Assembly (NCBI RefSeq): GCF_030067675.1
Contig: NZ_JASJEV010000001.1
Span: 1-64,000 of the forward strand
DNA from: Chelatococcus albus
GTDB taxonomy: Bacteria; Pseudomonadota; Alphaproteobacteria; Rhizobiales; Beijerinckiaceae
DNA length: 64,000 nucleotides
Direction: 5' to 3'
Shown: positions 49,602 through 58,437 of the stretch, in pieces
How positions within the stretch are numbered: position 1 is the first letter of the stretch
How the letters are laid out: each line of letters opens with the position of its first letter
Made by a program: the position numbers and the translations under genes
Notes under the pieces: generated by a model
Told to the model about the DNA's origin: nothing
The model's input: only the letters and a program-made list of their open reading frames with translations
Database searches by the model: none

Positions 49602-51002
49602 ATGCGCCGCTTCCTGTCCGCGCCGCTCGATCTCGGCGCTCCCGACGTATCCCGGCTCGTTCTGCGGCTTGCCCTGCCGTCGGTCGCCGGCCTGTCGATC
49701 AGCGCCCTGCACCATCTCGCCAATGCCGCCTTCCTGGGCATGCTCGGACCGGATGCGGTGGCCGCGGTCAGCTTCGTCTTCCCGCTTGCCATCCTCTTGG
49801 CAGCCCTGGGCGAGGCGATCGGCATCGGGACGGCGGCCCTCGTGTCGCGCCTGCTCGGGGCGGGACGGGGCGACGATGCCAACGGCGCGGCGACGCGCGC
49901 GGTGGCGCTTGCCGTCGCCGTCGGCCTCGTGGCGACGGCGCTCGTCCTGCCGGCGCTCGATCCCATCCTGCTGGCCTTCGGCACCACCCCCGCGGCACTG
50001 GCACCGGCACGCGCCTATGCGGGCCTTCTCGTCCTCGGGACGGGCCTGACGCTCCTGCAGATCCTGGCCGATTTCATCGCCATTGCGGAGGGCAACACAC
50101 GCTTCAGCATGTGGACGCTGATCGTCTGTTTTGCGCTCAACATCGCGCTCGACCCTCTGTTCCTCTTCGTCTTCGACTGGGGCGTCGCGGGCGCGGCCGC
50201 CGCGACCCTCACCGCCCAGGCGCTGGTGATGACGGCCTGGCTCGTCTATTTCGCCGGCGGTTTCGGCAGGGTGCGCATCCGCCCGCGTTCTCTCGCCTCA
50301 GGCCGCGGATCGTTGCAGGCGATCCTCGCGGTCGGCGCCCCGGCGGGGCTCGCAAGCGTCGTGGCGGCCGCGGCCCTCATGCTCGTCTACCGCACGGCTG
50401 GCGCCTATGGCGAGGCGAGCGTCGCGGGCCTCGGCATCGCCCTGCGGCTCCTTGCCGCCGGCACGCTGCCCATTGCCGGCTTCTGCCTCGGCGCGCAAGG
50501 GGTGCTCGGCTACGGCTGGGGCACCGGCGACCACGTCCGTGTCAGGCGGGCGGCGCGCTTCATGGCGCTCGTCACGACGGGCTTCGCGCTCGCCTATGCC
50601 GGGGTGATGACGGCGGCGGCCGGACCGGTCGTCGCCCTGTTCACGGCCGATGCCGGTGTGCGGGCGGTTGCCGGCCGGGCGCTCGTCGCCGTCCATCTGT
50701 TCTTCGCCTTCCACGGTCTGCAGATGGTGCTCGTCGCCCTTCTCAGGGCGACGGGCCGGGCTCGCCTCGCAGCCCTCGTCACGCTCGCCCCGCAGGGCTA
50801 TCTCCTCCTGCCGCTCGTCCTGGTGCTGCCGCGGTTCTGGGGCCTCGACGGCCTCATTGCCGCCCCGGCGATCGCGTCCGGTCTCTCCAGCGTGCTGGCC
50901 GCCTTCCTCCTCCTGCGGGAGATGCTCGCCCTCGAGCGTCGGGCTGACGGCGCTCAGATCACGTCGGCCGTGAGCGGGCAGGTGCTGCAACGCGCGAGCT
51001 GA
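49602..51002 (+). CDS. MATE-family efflux protein, probable siderophore exporter
   Basis: A 466-aa inner-membrane protein with twelve hydrophobic segments in two similar halves. It opens with LRLALPSVAGLSISALHHLANAAFLGMLGPDAVAAVSFVFPL, typical of MATE proteins, and has GRALVAVHLFFAFHGLQMV in the second half. Placed last in the biosynthesis operon, it probably exports the finished siderophore using an ion gradient. Its last 49 bases overlap, tail to tail, the FhuF-like gene on the other strand. Confidence 0.88.
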   Translation: MRRFLSAPLDLGAPDVSRLVLRLALPSVAGLSISALHHLANAAFLGMLGPDAVAAVSFVFPLAILLAALGEAIGIGTAALVSRLLGAGRGDDANGAATRAVALAVAVGLVATALVLPALDPILLAFGTTPAALAPARAYAGLLVLGTGLTLLQILADFIAIAEGNTRFSMWTLIVCFALNIALDPLFLFVFDWGVAGAAAATLTAQALVMTAWLVYFAGGFGRVRIRPRSLASGRGSLQAILAVGAPAGLASVVAAAALMLVYRTAGAYGEASVAGLGIALRLLAAGTLPIAGFCLGAQGVLGYGWGTGDHVRVRRAARFMALVTTGFALAYAGVMTAAAGPVVALFTADAGVRAVAGRALVAVHLFFAFHGLQMVLVALLRATGRARLAALVTLAPQGYLLLPLVLVLPRFWGLDGLIAAPAIASGLSSVLAAFLLLREMLALERRADGAQITSAVSGQVLQRAS

Positions 51003-51700
51003 GGCAAGAGGTAGCGCAGGCAGCAGACGCGCCGCCGCCTTTCCCCTGCGGTCCGCGGGGGAGCGTGCAGGGGATTGCGCCGGCCGTCCGGCCAGTGATG
51101 CCGCAACATCACGGCCTCCGCTCCGGCGACGACCGCGGCCGGGACGCTCGGGTCGTGGGCGATCTCGGCGACGATCCAGGCGTAGAGCGAGGCGGCGTTG
51201 CTCCACAGCACCCGCGGTGCCAGGCGGGCACAGGCCGCAAGGCCGTCGACGGCGGGCGCGAGATGCTCCCACACGAGCGGCTCGAGACGTGTGACGGCAT
51301 CATCCCCTGCGCAGGTCGCGCCCTCATGCGGAATGCGCATGGCGGCGGGCGTGGCGTCCGGCGTGAGGATGACGTGCATGCCCGCCAGGGCGACCGGCAG
51401 GTCCCGGCCGAGCAGCAGCGCGGCGGCGACCACGGGCGGCATCAGGGCGCCGAAGTACCACTGGGACCAGAGCGACGCGACGGCGCGCCGATCCCCGCCG
51501 GGAAAGGCCGCGCCGAAGCGGGCGATGGTTTCGCCGAGCAACGCCGGTTCGAGGAGGTCGGCGCAGCCGATCGCCGGGCGCGGATCATCGGGCAGGACCA
51601 GCGTCGCCGCGCATGGCGCGAGCGCGCCGCCCATGACGGCCGCGAGGTTGCGAGGCAGGGCGGAGGGTGAGGCGCAGGGAGCTGTCGCGATGGCCTGCAC
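50954..51700 (-). CDS. fhuF: FhuF-like siderophore-iron reductase
   Basis: A 248-aa protein. The C-terminus holds four cysteines in the FhuF arrangement, RRRVCCLRYLLPQLARCSTCPL (C-C-x10-C-x2-C), which binds a [2Fe-2S] cluster. The middle part (ASLWSQWYFGALMPPVVAAALLLGR and the LWSNAASLY segment) matches the family. It would reduce ferric siderophore in the cytoplasm and release iron. GTG start at 51700 with GGAG 7 bases upstream; 3 bases after the fhuB-like stop, so it closes the uptake operon. Confidence 0.87.
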   Translation of the reverse strand: MQAIATAPCASPSALPRNLAAVMGGALAPCAATLVLPDDPRPAIGCADLLEPALLGETIARFGAAFPGGDRRAVASLWSQWYFGALMPPVVAAALLLGRDLPVALAGMHVILTPDATPAAMRIPHEGATCAGDDAVTRLEPLVWEHLAPAVDGLAACARLAPRVLWSNAASLYAWIVAEIAHDPSVPAAVVAGAEAVMLRHHWPDGRRNPLHAPPRTAGERRRRVCCLRYLLPQLARCSTCPLTADVI

Positions 51701-51703
51701 GGT

Positions 51704-53722
51704 TCATCTCCTGCGCAGGAGCCAGAGCAGGCAGGGCGTGCCGACGAGCGCCGCCATCAGACCAGCCGGCATGGCACTCGTGCTGGAGAGCATGCGGCCG
51801 AGCCAATCGGCCTCGGCCATGACGGTGCCGCCGATCAGAGCGGCGCCCACGGCCTGGGGAAGCCCGCGGGCGAGGCCGGCGAGCCGGGCAAGGTGCGGGG
51901 ATACAAGGCCGACGAAGCTCAGCGGTCCGATGACGAGCGTCGCCGTCGCCGTCGCGACCGCGGCGAAGAGGAGGACCGCGAGGCGGCTCGCGCCGAGGGA
52001 GACGCCGAGCGCCCGGGCCGTGCCCGCCCCGAGCGGCAGGATATCGAGCCAGCGCGCGAGCAGGGGCAGGGTGGCGAGCAGCCCCGCGGCGATGCCCGCC
52101 GTGGCGAACGCATCCGTCGCGCTCACGCGGTAGGTGGAGCCGACCAGCCAGTTGAGCAGCATCTGCGCCCGCGGATCGCCCGCCGCCATGAGGGCGACGA
52201 CGAGCGCGTCGAAGAATGCGCCGAGGGCGATGCCGGCGATCAGCACCCGCTCCGGCGAAAAGGCGCTGCTGCGCGCCAGCGACAGGATGGCGGCCAGCGC
52301 GAGGAAGGCCCCGGCCGCCCCCGCGGGCACGGTGATGGCGCGGCCTGCGCCCGGCACCAGCAGAAGAAGCGCGAGGAGACCGAGCGCCGCCCCGGTGGAG
52401 ATGCCGAGCACCTCCGGGCTCGCCATGGCATTGGCGGTGAGCCGCTGCATCAGCACCCCGGCGGCAGCCAGCATGGCGCCGGCGGCGAAGGCCGCGGCGA
52501 GGCGCGGCGCCCGCCAGGGCAGAAGCGCGGCAATGTCGCTCGGGCCGGACACGGTGACGCCGTCCGGACCGCGGCCGACCGCGAGTGCCGCGGCGAGGGC
52601 GAGGACGGCGATCGCCGCGAAGGTGCCGGTCAGGGTCCACGGCCGTCGGGCGGCCCTGGCCGGAGGCGTGAGCGCCCCGCGCGGCGGCGCGGCGGCCACG
52701 GCGAGGCGTGGCAGAAGGAACAGGAGCAGGGGCGCGCCGAGGAGGGCCGTGACCGCCCCCGTCGGTACCATCTCGCCATAGATGCCGGACCAGCGCAGCA
52801 CCAGCTGGTCCGTGAGCCAGAGGAGGGCGGCGCCGGCGAGCGGCGCCCAGACGAGGCGGTCCTGCAGGCGGCGCGCGCCCAGGAGGCCGACCAGGGTCGG
52901 CGCGGCGAGATCGACGAAACCGATGACGCCCACGGCGCTCACCACCGAGGCCGCGACCGTGACCGCCGTCGCGAGGAGCACGAGCCGCGCCCACCCGAGA
53001 CCGAGGCCGAGACTGCGCGCCTGCACATCGCCGAGCCCCATCAGCGAGAGAGGCCGGATCATGAGACCCGCGAGCAGCGCGGCAGCAGCGAGGCGCGGGG
53101 CGAGGAACAGGACGGCCGACCAGTCCTGCTGGCTCAGCGAGCCGCCGCCCCACAGGAAGAGGCCTGTGAGATAGTGCTCGTTGAAGAGCATCAGCGCCGC
53201 GGCGCCCGTGCTCGCCGCGAAGCTCACCGCCATTCCGGCCAGCACCACGGACAGGGGCGCGAGCCCGCGGTTTGAGGCGATGCCGAGGACGAGCAGGAAC
53301 GCGGCCGTCGACCCGGCGAGCGCCACCCATTCGCCACCCTCCTCGAGCAGGGCGGGGAGCCACAGGCCGACGACGGCGAGCGCGACCTTCGCCCCTGCCG
53401 ATACGCCGAGCGTGGTCGACGAGGCGAGCGGATTGCGCAGGACGTGCTGGAAGATGGTGCCGGCGAGCCCGAGCGCCGCCCCGCAGAGGAGGCTGACGAC
53501 GAGCCGCGGCAGGAAGCTCTCGCGCACGACGACCTGGCGCATGTCGGCGAGGTCGGGCGACAGGGTTGCCCGGATCCAAAGCGCCGGCGGGAGCCGCGCG
53601 GCGAGCGCATCGAGGCTGAGGGCCGCGGCCGCGAGGCAGAGAGCACCGACGCACCACGCCGGATGGCGCAGCGGCCATCCCCCGATGGCCGGCCTGGCCG
53701 GGACGGCGCGCGCCTCATTCAT
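51704..53722 (-). CDS. fhuB: ferric-hydroxamate permease, double FecCD (FhuB type)
   Basis: A 672-aa permease made of two fused FecCD units. The first half contains RESFLPRLVVSLLCGAALGLAGTIFQHVLRNPLASSTTLGVSAGAK and the second APRLAAAFAAGAMLAAAGVLMQRLTANAMASPEVLGISTGAALG, with FVGLVSPHLARLAG near the end. About 20 helices are expected, as in FhuB. It overlaps the fhuD-like gene by 8 bases and is followed after 3 bases by the FhuF-like gene. Its ATPase partner is not adjacent; the fhuC-like gene at 42.2 kb is the obvious candidate. Confidence 0.93.
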   Translation of the reverse strand: MNEARAVPARPAIGGWPLRHPAWCVGALCLAAAALSLDALAARLPPALWIRATLSPDLADMRQVVVRESFLPRLVVSLLCGAALGLAGTIFQHVLRNPLASSTTLGVSAGAKVALAVVGLWLPALLEEGGEWVALAGSTAAFLLVLGIASNRGLAPLSVVLAGMAVSFAASTGAAALMLFNEHYLTGLFLWGGGSLSQQDWSAVLFLAPRLAAAALLAGLMIRPLSLMGLGDVQARSLGLGLGWARLVLLATAVTVAASVVSAVGVIGFVDLAAPTLVGLLGARRLQDRLVWAPLAGAALLWLTDQLVLRWSGIYGEMVPTGAVTALLGAPLLLFLLPRLAVAAAPPRGALTPPARAARRPWTLTGTFAAIAVLALAAALAVGRGPDGVTVSGPSDIAALLPWRAPRLAAAFAAGAMLAAAGVLMQRLTANAMASPEVLGISTGAALGLLALLLLVPGAGRAITVPAGAAGAFLALAAILSLARSSAFSPERVLIAGIALGAFFDALVVALMAAGDPRAQMLLNWLVGSTYRVSATDAFATAGIAAGLLATLPLLARWLDILPLGAGTARALGVSLGASRLAVLLFAAVATATATLVIGPLSFVGLVSPHLARLAGLARGLPQAVGAALIGGTVMAEADWLGRMLSSTSAMPAGLMAALVGTPCLLWLLRRR

Positions 53723-54674
53723 GGGGGGCCTCCCCCAGGAGAGTGGCGGTCAGCAGTTCGGCAAAGCGCACGGCGGCCGGGAGGGTGCCGAACATGAGCA
53801 CGGGCGGCAGCCTGTGGACGCGCCCGGCCCGCACGAAGGGCAGATTGCGCCAGAGCCGGCTGCCGCGAAAAGTCCGCTGCGCGTCGTGCGGGAGCGGCTC
53901 GAGGACGATGAGGCTCGCGTCGGGATCATCCGCGAGCCGCTCGATGCCGATGGTGGCAAAGCCCCAGCCATTTGTCTCACCCTGCCAGGCGTTGCGCAGA
54001 CCGAGCCTGTCGAGCACGTCCTGGAACAGGCCGCCCTTGCCGTAGACCCGCACATGTCGCCCGTCGAGGAAGCTCACGACATAGACGGAGCGCCCATCGC
54101 CGCTTCCGGCGAACCGTGCGCGCGCACGCGCCATCACCGTTTCGGCGGTTGCGATCAGTGCCTCGCCCTGCGCCTCGCGGCCAGTGAGGCGGGCGAGGCG
54201 GCCCGTCGCGGCCACTGCGCGGTCGTATGGGCGCCCCTCCGGGCCGTAGATCGGCAGCGCCAGGGTGGGGGCGATGCGCGCGAGCAGGGGGCGGATAGCC
54301 TCGTGTTCGGCGATGGTCAGGATGAGGTCGGGCGCGAGCTGCTGCAGGATCTCCGGATTGGGTTCGAGCCGCAGGCCGACTTCCGCCACCCCGGCGGGCA
54401 GCGGAGGAGCGACCACCCAGTCGGCGTAGCTGCGCGTCTCAGGAACGCCGATGGGCGGGATGCCGAGGGCGATGAGCGTCTCCGCCAGCCCCCAGTCGAG
54501 CGCAACGATGCGCCGGGCTCGCGGTGCCGCGTCCTGCCCGGCGGCGGGCAGGGCGGCCGCCGCGAGCAGGAGGAGGCCGGCGAAGGCGGGAAGAAGACGC
54601 GGCACGACGCGATCACCGCGGCGCGAACACGCGGACATCGGCAGCATGGCCGCAGCGGCCTCCGTCGCGCTCAC
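53715..54674 (-). CDS. fhuD: ferric-hydroxamate substrate-binding protein, FhuD type
   Basis: A 319-aa protein with an N-terminal export region (RVVPRLLPAFAGLLLLAAAALPAAGQ, preceded by about 22 residues, so the true start may be internal) and a type III binding fold: RRIVALDWGLAETLIALGIPPIGVPE and LAPDLILTIAEHEAI, then SLIVLEPLPHDAQ. The tryptophan- and Glu-containing DWGLAETL start is characteristic of FhuD. GTG start overlaps the receptor stop (GTGA). It carries ferric hydroxamate through the periplasm to FhuB. Confidence 0.9.
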   Translation of the reverse strand: MSATEAAAAMLPMSACSRRGDRVVPRLLPAFAGLLLLAAAALPAAGQDAAPRARRIVALDWGLAETLIALGIPPIGVPETRSYADWVVAPPLPAGVAEVGLRLEPNPEILQQLAPDLILTIAEHEAIRPLLARIAPTLALPIYGPEGRPYDRAVAATGRLARLTGREAQGEALIATAETVMARARARFAGSGDGRSVYVVSFLDGRHVRVYGKGGLFQDVLDRLGLRNAWQGETNGWGFATIGIERLADDPDASLIVLEPLPHDAQRTFRGSRLWRNLPFVRAGRVHRLPPVLMFGTLPAAVRFAELLTATLLGEAPHE

Positions 54675-57160
54675 CAGCGGTAGCGCAGCGACGCGATGAG
54701 GCTGCGGCCGGGGCCGTAGATGCAGTTCAGGTCACCGCCGTTGCAGATGACATAGGCCTTGTCGAAGAGATTCTTCGCATTGACCGCCAGACGCCAGTTC
54801 TGCCACTCGTAGTGGATCGCTGCATCGACGAGGGTGAAGGCCTCGTTCCTGAACGAGTTGGCGTTGTCCGCGTAGCTCGCGCCGACATAGCGGACGCCGC
54901 CGCCAAACCCGAGCCCCTTCAGCGGGCCGCTCTGGAGCGTGTAGTCCAGCCACCCGGACGCCATGTGCCGAGGGGTCACCGCTGGCACATTGCCGACGAT
55001 GGCCGTGTTGGTATCCTTGCTGATCTCGGCATCGGTGTAGGTGTAGGTGGCGATGAGATCGAGCCCGTCCATGAGGCTCGCCACGCCCTCCACCTCGACG
55101 CCGCGGGCGCGCGTCTCGCCGGTCTGGATGCTGTTGAAGGGGCTGAGGGGGTCCGCCGTCAGGGTATTCTTCTGCTTGAGGTCGAAGAGGGCGAGCGTCA
55201 CGAGGCTGCGCATGCCGGCGGGCTGGTACTTGAGGCCGACCTCGACCTGCTCGCCCGTGGTGGGCTTGAAGGCGGCCCCGAGCCTGTCCGTGCCGGCCAC
55301 GGGCTCGAAGGAGGTGGAATAGGCGGCATAGGGCACGAGGCCCATGTCGAACTCGTAGCCCAGGCCGATGCGGTAGGTAAGCTTGCGGTCGTCCTGGGTG
55401 CGGACGCTCCGGCCGATGTAGTTCTTCAGCTTGTTTTCCACCCAGTCCTGCCGCAGGCCGGCCGTGAGGATCCACTTGTCGAACTTGAGCTGGTCCTGCG
55501 CGTAGAGGCCGAGCTGCGACAGGTTCTGCTCGTCGTTCTGGTAGATCGGCGGCAAGGCCACGGAACGGCCGTAGACCGGGCTGAAGAGGTCGAGCGTCGG
55601 CACGCCTGGGTCGAAGGTCGAGTCCGAGTAGCCCTGGATGCTGCGGGCCGACATGCGCTGATAGTCGAGGCCAAAGAGCATCGTGTGCCGCAGCGGCCCC
55701 GTGTCGAAGGACGCCTGGACCTGGTTGTCCACGTTGAACGAGCGCAGCTTGCCGTCGACGGTGAAGGACGCACGGTCCATCGTCCGCAGGTCCGGGCGCA
55801 GCGACGCGCCGTAGAGCACCGCCTGGTCGGCCTCAAGATAGCCGTAGCGGAGGTTCTGACGTACGGTCCACACGTCGTCGAAACGGTGCTCGAAGGCATA
55901 GCCGATCGAATAGGCCGTGCGGTCGACCCGATCGAAATTGGGATCGCCGATGAAGAGGCTGCGCGCGATCTTGCCGTTGGGATTGGCGAAACGCGTACCG
56001 AGGGCGGGCAGCGTGCCGTAGGAAGACGTCCGGTCCTTCTGGTAGCTCGCGAACAGGGTCAGGGACGTGTCGGCGCTCGGTCGCCAGGTCAGCGCCGGGG
56101 CCGCGAAGGAGCGGTCGTTGCGGACGTAGTCGACCTGCGTGTCGGAATCGCGGAGGAGGCCGGTGAAGCGGTAGGACCAGATGCCGTCCTTGTCGATCGG
56201 GCCGCCAAGGTCGGCGCTGATCTGCTTGTTGGAATAGCTGCCACCCGAGATCTCGACCTCGCCCATGCGCTCGCTCGGCGGGCGCTTGGTGACGAGGTTG
56301 ACGAGGCCGCCCGGGGACGCCGCACCGTAGAGCACCGAGGAGGGGCCGCGCAGCACCTCGATGCGCTCGACGCCATAGGGATCGTAGGCCCAGCTCATCA
56401 TGCCGACCGTCGGCATGCGCATGCCGTCGCGGTAGACGCCGATGGAGGTGATCTCGAAGCCGCGCACCTTGAACTGGTCGAAGCGCGGATCGAGCCCCCA
56501 TGGCTGGGTCAGGACGCCCGAGGTGTAGCGCAGCGCCTCCGGCACCGTCTGTGCCTTCTGCGCTTCGACCCGGTCGCGCGTCACGACGGAAATGGACTGC
56601 GGCACCTCGATGATCGGCGTATCGGTCTTGGAACCCGTGGCCGTGCGGCTGGCGACATAGCCGTCAACGGGCCCCCAGGCGTTCTCGGCGCGCGCGTCCA
56701 CCGTCACGGTGTCGAGCAGGATGGCGCGGTCCGCCGCCGGGGCGGCATCCACGGTCGGCCCGCGGGTGATGGTCACCGTGCCGCCCGCCTGGCGATAGCT
56801 CGCGCCGGTGCCGGCCAGCAGGCGGCGCAGGGCCTCGTCCGGCCGAAGGGCCCCGCGCACGGCTGCCGCGCGCAGCCCGGCCACAGCATCCGCAGGGGCA
56901 CTGACCTGCAGGCCGGATTGACGGCCGAAGGCGGCGAGTGCGCGCGCCAGCGGCTGGGCGGGGATGTCGAAGTCGACCGTCGTGCCGGCCACGGCCGGGT
57001 TTGCGCCGGTGCCGGCCGGGGAGGGGGCCGTCGTCTGCGCCAGCGCCGGGCAAGAGACCACCGCGGCGAGCGCCGTCGCTGCGAGCCAAGCCGAACGCCT
57101 CCCGCCGGGCCCGCGCAGGAAAGCTGTCTGTGAGCCCGGACCAATCACCTCACGCCCCAT
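54671..57160 (-). CDS. TonB-dependent ferric-siderophore receptor with STN signalling domain
   Basis: An 829-aa outer-membrane receptor. After a signal peptide (WLAATALAAVVSCPALAQ) comes an STN (secretin/TonB N-terminal) domain at about 45-125 (VDFDIPAQPLARALAAFGRQSGLQV, AAAVRGALRPDEALRRLLAGTG), then the plug (IIEVPQSISVVTRDRVEAQ, LRGPSSVLYGAASPGGLVNLVTKRP) and a 22-strand barrel ending in SLIASLRYRW. It belongs to the FhuA/FoxA/FpvA siderophore group. The STN domain shows that it signals to an anti-sigma factor, here FecR encoded upstream. It heads the receptor-fhuD-fhuB-fhuF operon behind an ECF-type promoter box. Confidence 0.94.
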   Translation of the reverse strand: MGREVIGPGSQTAFLRGPGGRRSAWLAATALAAVVSCPALAQTTAPSPAGTGANPAVAGTTVDFDIPAQPLARALAAFGRQSGLQVSAPADAVAGLRAAAVRGALRPDEALRRLLAGTGASYRQAGGTVTITRGPTVDAAPAADRAILLDTVTVDARAENAWGPVDGYVASRTATGSKTDTPIIEVPQSISVVTRDRVEAQKAQTVPEALRYTSGVLTQPWGLDPRFDQFKVRGFEITSIGVYRDGMRMPTVGMMSWAYDPYGVERIEVLRGPSSVLYGAASPGGLVNLVTKRPPSERMGEVEISGGSYSNKQISADLGGPIDKDGIWSYRFTGLLRDSDTQVDYVRNDRSFAAPALTWRPSADTSLTLFASYQKDRTSSYGTLPALGTRFANPNGKIARSLFIGDPNFDRVDRTAYSIGYAFEHRFDDVWTVRQNLRYGYLEADQAVLYGASLRPDLRTMDRASFTVDGKLRSFNVDNQVQASFDTGPLRHTMLFGLDYQRMSARSIQGYSDSTFDPGVPTLDLFSPVYGRSVALPPIYQNDEQNLSQLGLYAQDQLKFDKWILTAGLRQDWVENKLKNYIGRSVRTQDDRKLTYRIGLGYEFDMGLVPYAAYSTSFEPVAGTDRLGAAFKPTTGEQVEVGLKYQPAGMRSLVTLALFDLKQKNTLTADPLSPFNSIQTGETRARGVEVEGVASLMDGLDLIATYTYTDAEISKDTNTAIVGNVPAVTPRHMASGWLDYTLQSGPLKGLGFGGGVRYVGASYADNANSFRNEAFTLVDAAIHYEWQNWRLAVNAKNLFDKAYVICNGGDLNCIYGPGRSLIASLRYRW

Positions 57161-57237
57161 CGATCGTCACCTCTTCACCTGCGGCGCGAGCCATGCGCCG
57201 TCCGCGGCCGGCCATCTGGTGCCGGCTCCTTGACAAA

Positions 57238-57263
57238 GACGGATCAGGGCGAGGAATTTTTCA
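57238..57263 (-). promoter_or_regulatory. FecI-type ECF sigma promoter before TonB receptor operon
   Basis: On the minus strand: TGAAAAAT, 14 bases, CGTC (then TTTG), about 78 bases before the receptor ATG and downstream of the fecR stop. It has the same layout as the two boxes between the NRPS and biosynthesis genes. Confidence 0.68.
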
Positions 57264-57290
57264 GGCGGGGGATCTTCGGGCGCTTGCGCC

Positions 57291-58382
57291 TCAGGGGCCG
57301 GCGACAAGCACGAGATAGGGCGTGATCTCGCGCACCGAGCCGCCGAATGGCTGCACCACGGCACGCAGGGCCTCGATCGGCCGGCGGAGGTCGTAGATGC
57401 CGGTGACGCGCTTTCGGGCGAGCCGGCTGTCCAAAGTCAGGATGAACCCGTGATGGTGGTTCGCGAGTTCGCGCACGACATCGGCGATGGCGTCGTCCTC
57501 GGCGACGAGGCGCCCCTCCCGCCAGCCGGCGACCTCCGCGGGATCGCGCCGCCGCCGCCGCTCCTCGCCCGATCCGAGCTCGACGGCGATTTCCTCCCCG
57601 GCGGCGAGCCGCTCGCCGCTGCCCGGCCTCTCGAAGCGGACGACACCCTCGGCAACAGCCGTGCTGAGCCGGTGTGGGCCGACCTGCACCTCGAAGGCGG
57701 TGCCGACGGCGGTCGCGGTCGCCTCCCCGGCCGCGACGATGAACGGCCGAGCCGCATCGGGACGGACGTCGAAGAATGCCCCGCCCGCGAGCAGCCTGAT
57801 CCGCCGCTCCGCGGCAGAGAAATCCACCGCGACGGCGCTCCGGGCATCGAGCGTGAGGGCGGAGCCGTCCGGCAGGGCGATCCGCCGGGTCTCGGCCGTA
57901 CCGGTTCTGTGGTCCGCCGCGATCAGGCGCATGAGGTCGGGAGCACCGGCGAGCAGCAGGCCGGCGGCGAGCACGAGTGTTGCCGCCGCTGCCCAGCGCG
58001 GCGCCGGCCGACGTCGCGGGCGAGAAGGGGGGGCGGCGCCGACCGATCCGCGACGACGCTCCGACGAGATTGCACTCGTGTTCCCGGGCCGGACGGCCCC
58101 ACCCATCCCGTCAGCCGTGGTCGGACGCTGCACCAGGCCGCGCCCGGCCAACTCGCCCGTCAGACGCCAGGTCCTCTCGGCCTTGCGGTAGGCGCGGGCG
58201 TGCGCTTCGCTCTCGGCAATCCAGGCATCACGGCCGGCGCGCAGATCGCCATCGTCCGGCGCGTCCTGAATGGCGAGCAGCCAGTCCAGCGCCTGGTCCA
58301 GAACGGGGTCATCCCCCTTGTCGCGCGCAACCGCCATGTCCCTGTCGCCCTTCGCAGCGCCGGACGGCACCTGCCCTCCCAT
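57291..58382 (-). CDS. fecR: FecR-family anti-sigma/signal-transducing protein
   Basis: A 363-aa protein. The cytoplasmic N-terminal part has the DUF4880-type segment ALDWLLAIQDAPDDGDLRAGRDAWIAESEAHARAYRKAERTW, with conserved tryptophans that contact the sigma factor. One membrane helix follows (about 135-155, WAAAATLVLAAGLLLAGA), then the periplasmic FecR domain (RRIALPDGSALTLDARSAVAVDFSAAERRIRLLAGGAFFDVRPDAARPF) and a C-terminal STN-contacting region. Start 58382 has AAGGAG only two bases upstream; ATG at 58337 is an alternative. It relays receptor occupancy to the FecI-like sigma encoded just upstream. Confidence 0.9.
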   Translation of the reverse strand: MGGQVPSGAAKGDRDMAVARDKGDDPVLDQALDWLLAIQDAPDDGDLRAGRDAWIAESEAHARAYRKAERTWRLTGELAGRGLVQRPTTADGMGGAVRPGNTSAISSERRRGSVGAAPPSRPRRRPAPRWAAAATLVLAAGLLLAGAPDLMRLIAADHRTGTAETRRIALPDGSALTLDARSAVAVDFSAAERRIRLLAGGAFFDVRPDAARPFIVAAGEATATAVGTAFEVQVGPHRLSTAVAEGVVRFERPGSGERLAAGEEIAVELGSGEERRRRRDPAEVAGWREGRLVAEDDAIADVVRELANHHHGFILTLDSRLARKRVTGIYDLRRPIEALRAVVQPFGGSVREITPYLVLVAGP

Positions 58383-58437
58383 ATCTCCTTAGAGACGTTC
58401 CGAGGAGCCGAATTTTTCAAGGCGACGAAGGTGGCCG

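Noticed and set aside
54524-57133. 869-codon open frame on the plus strand
   Set aside because: Antisense to the TonB receptor gene; composition is a mirror of the real gene and no motif is recognisable.
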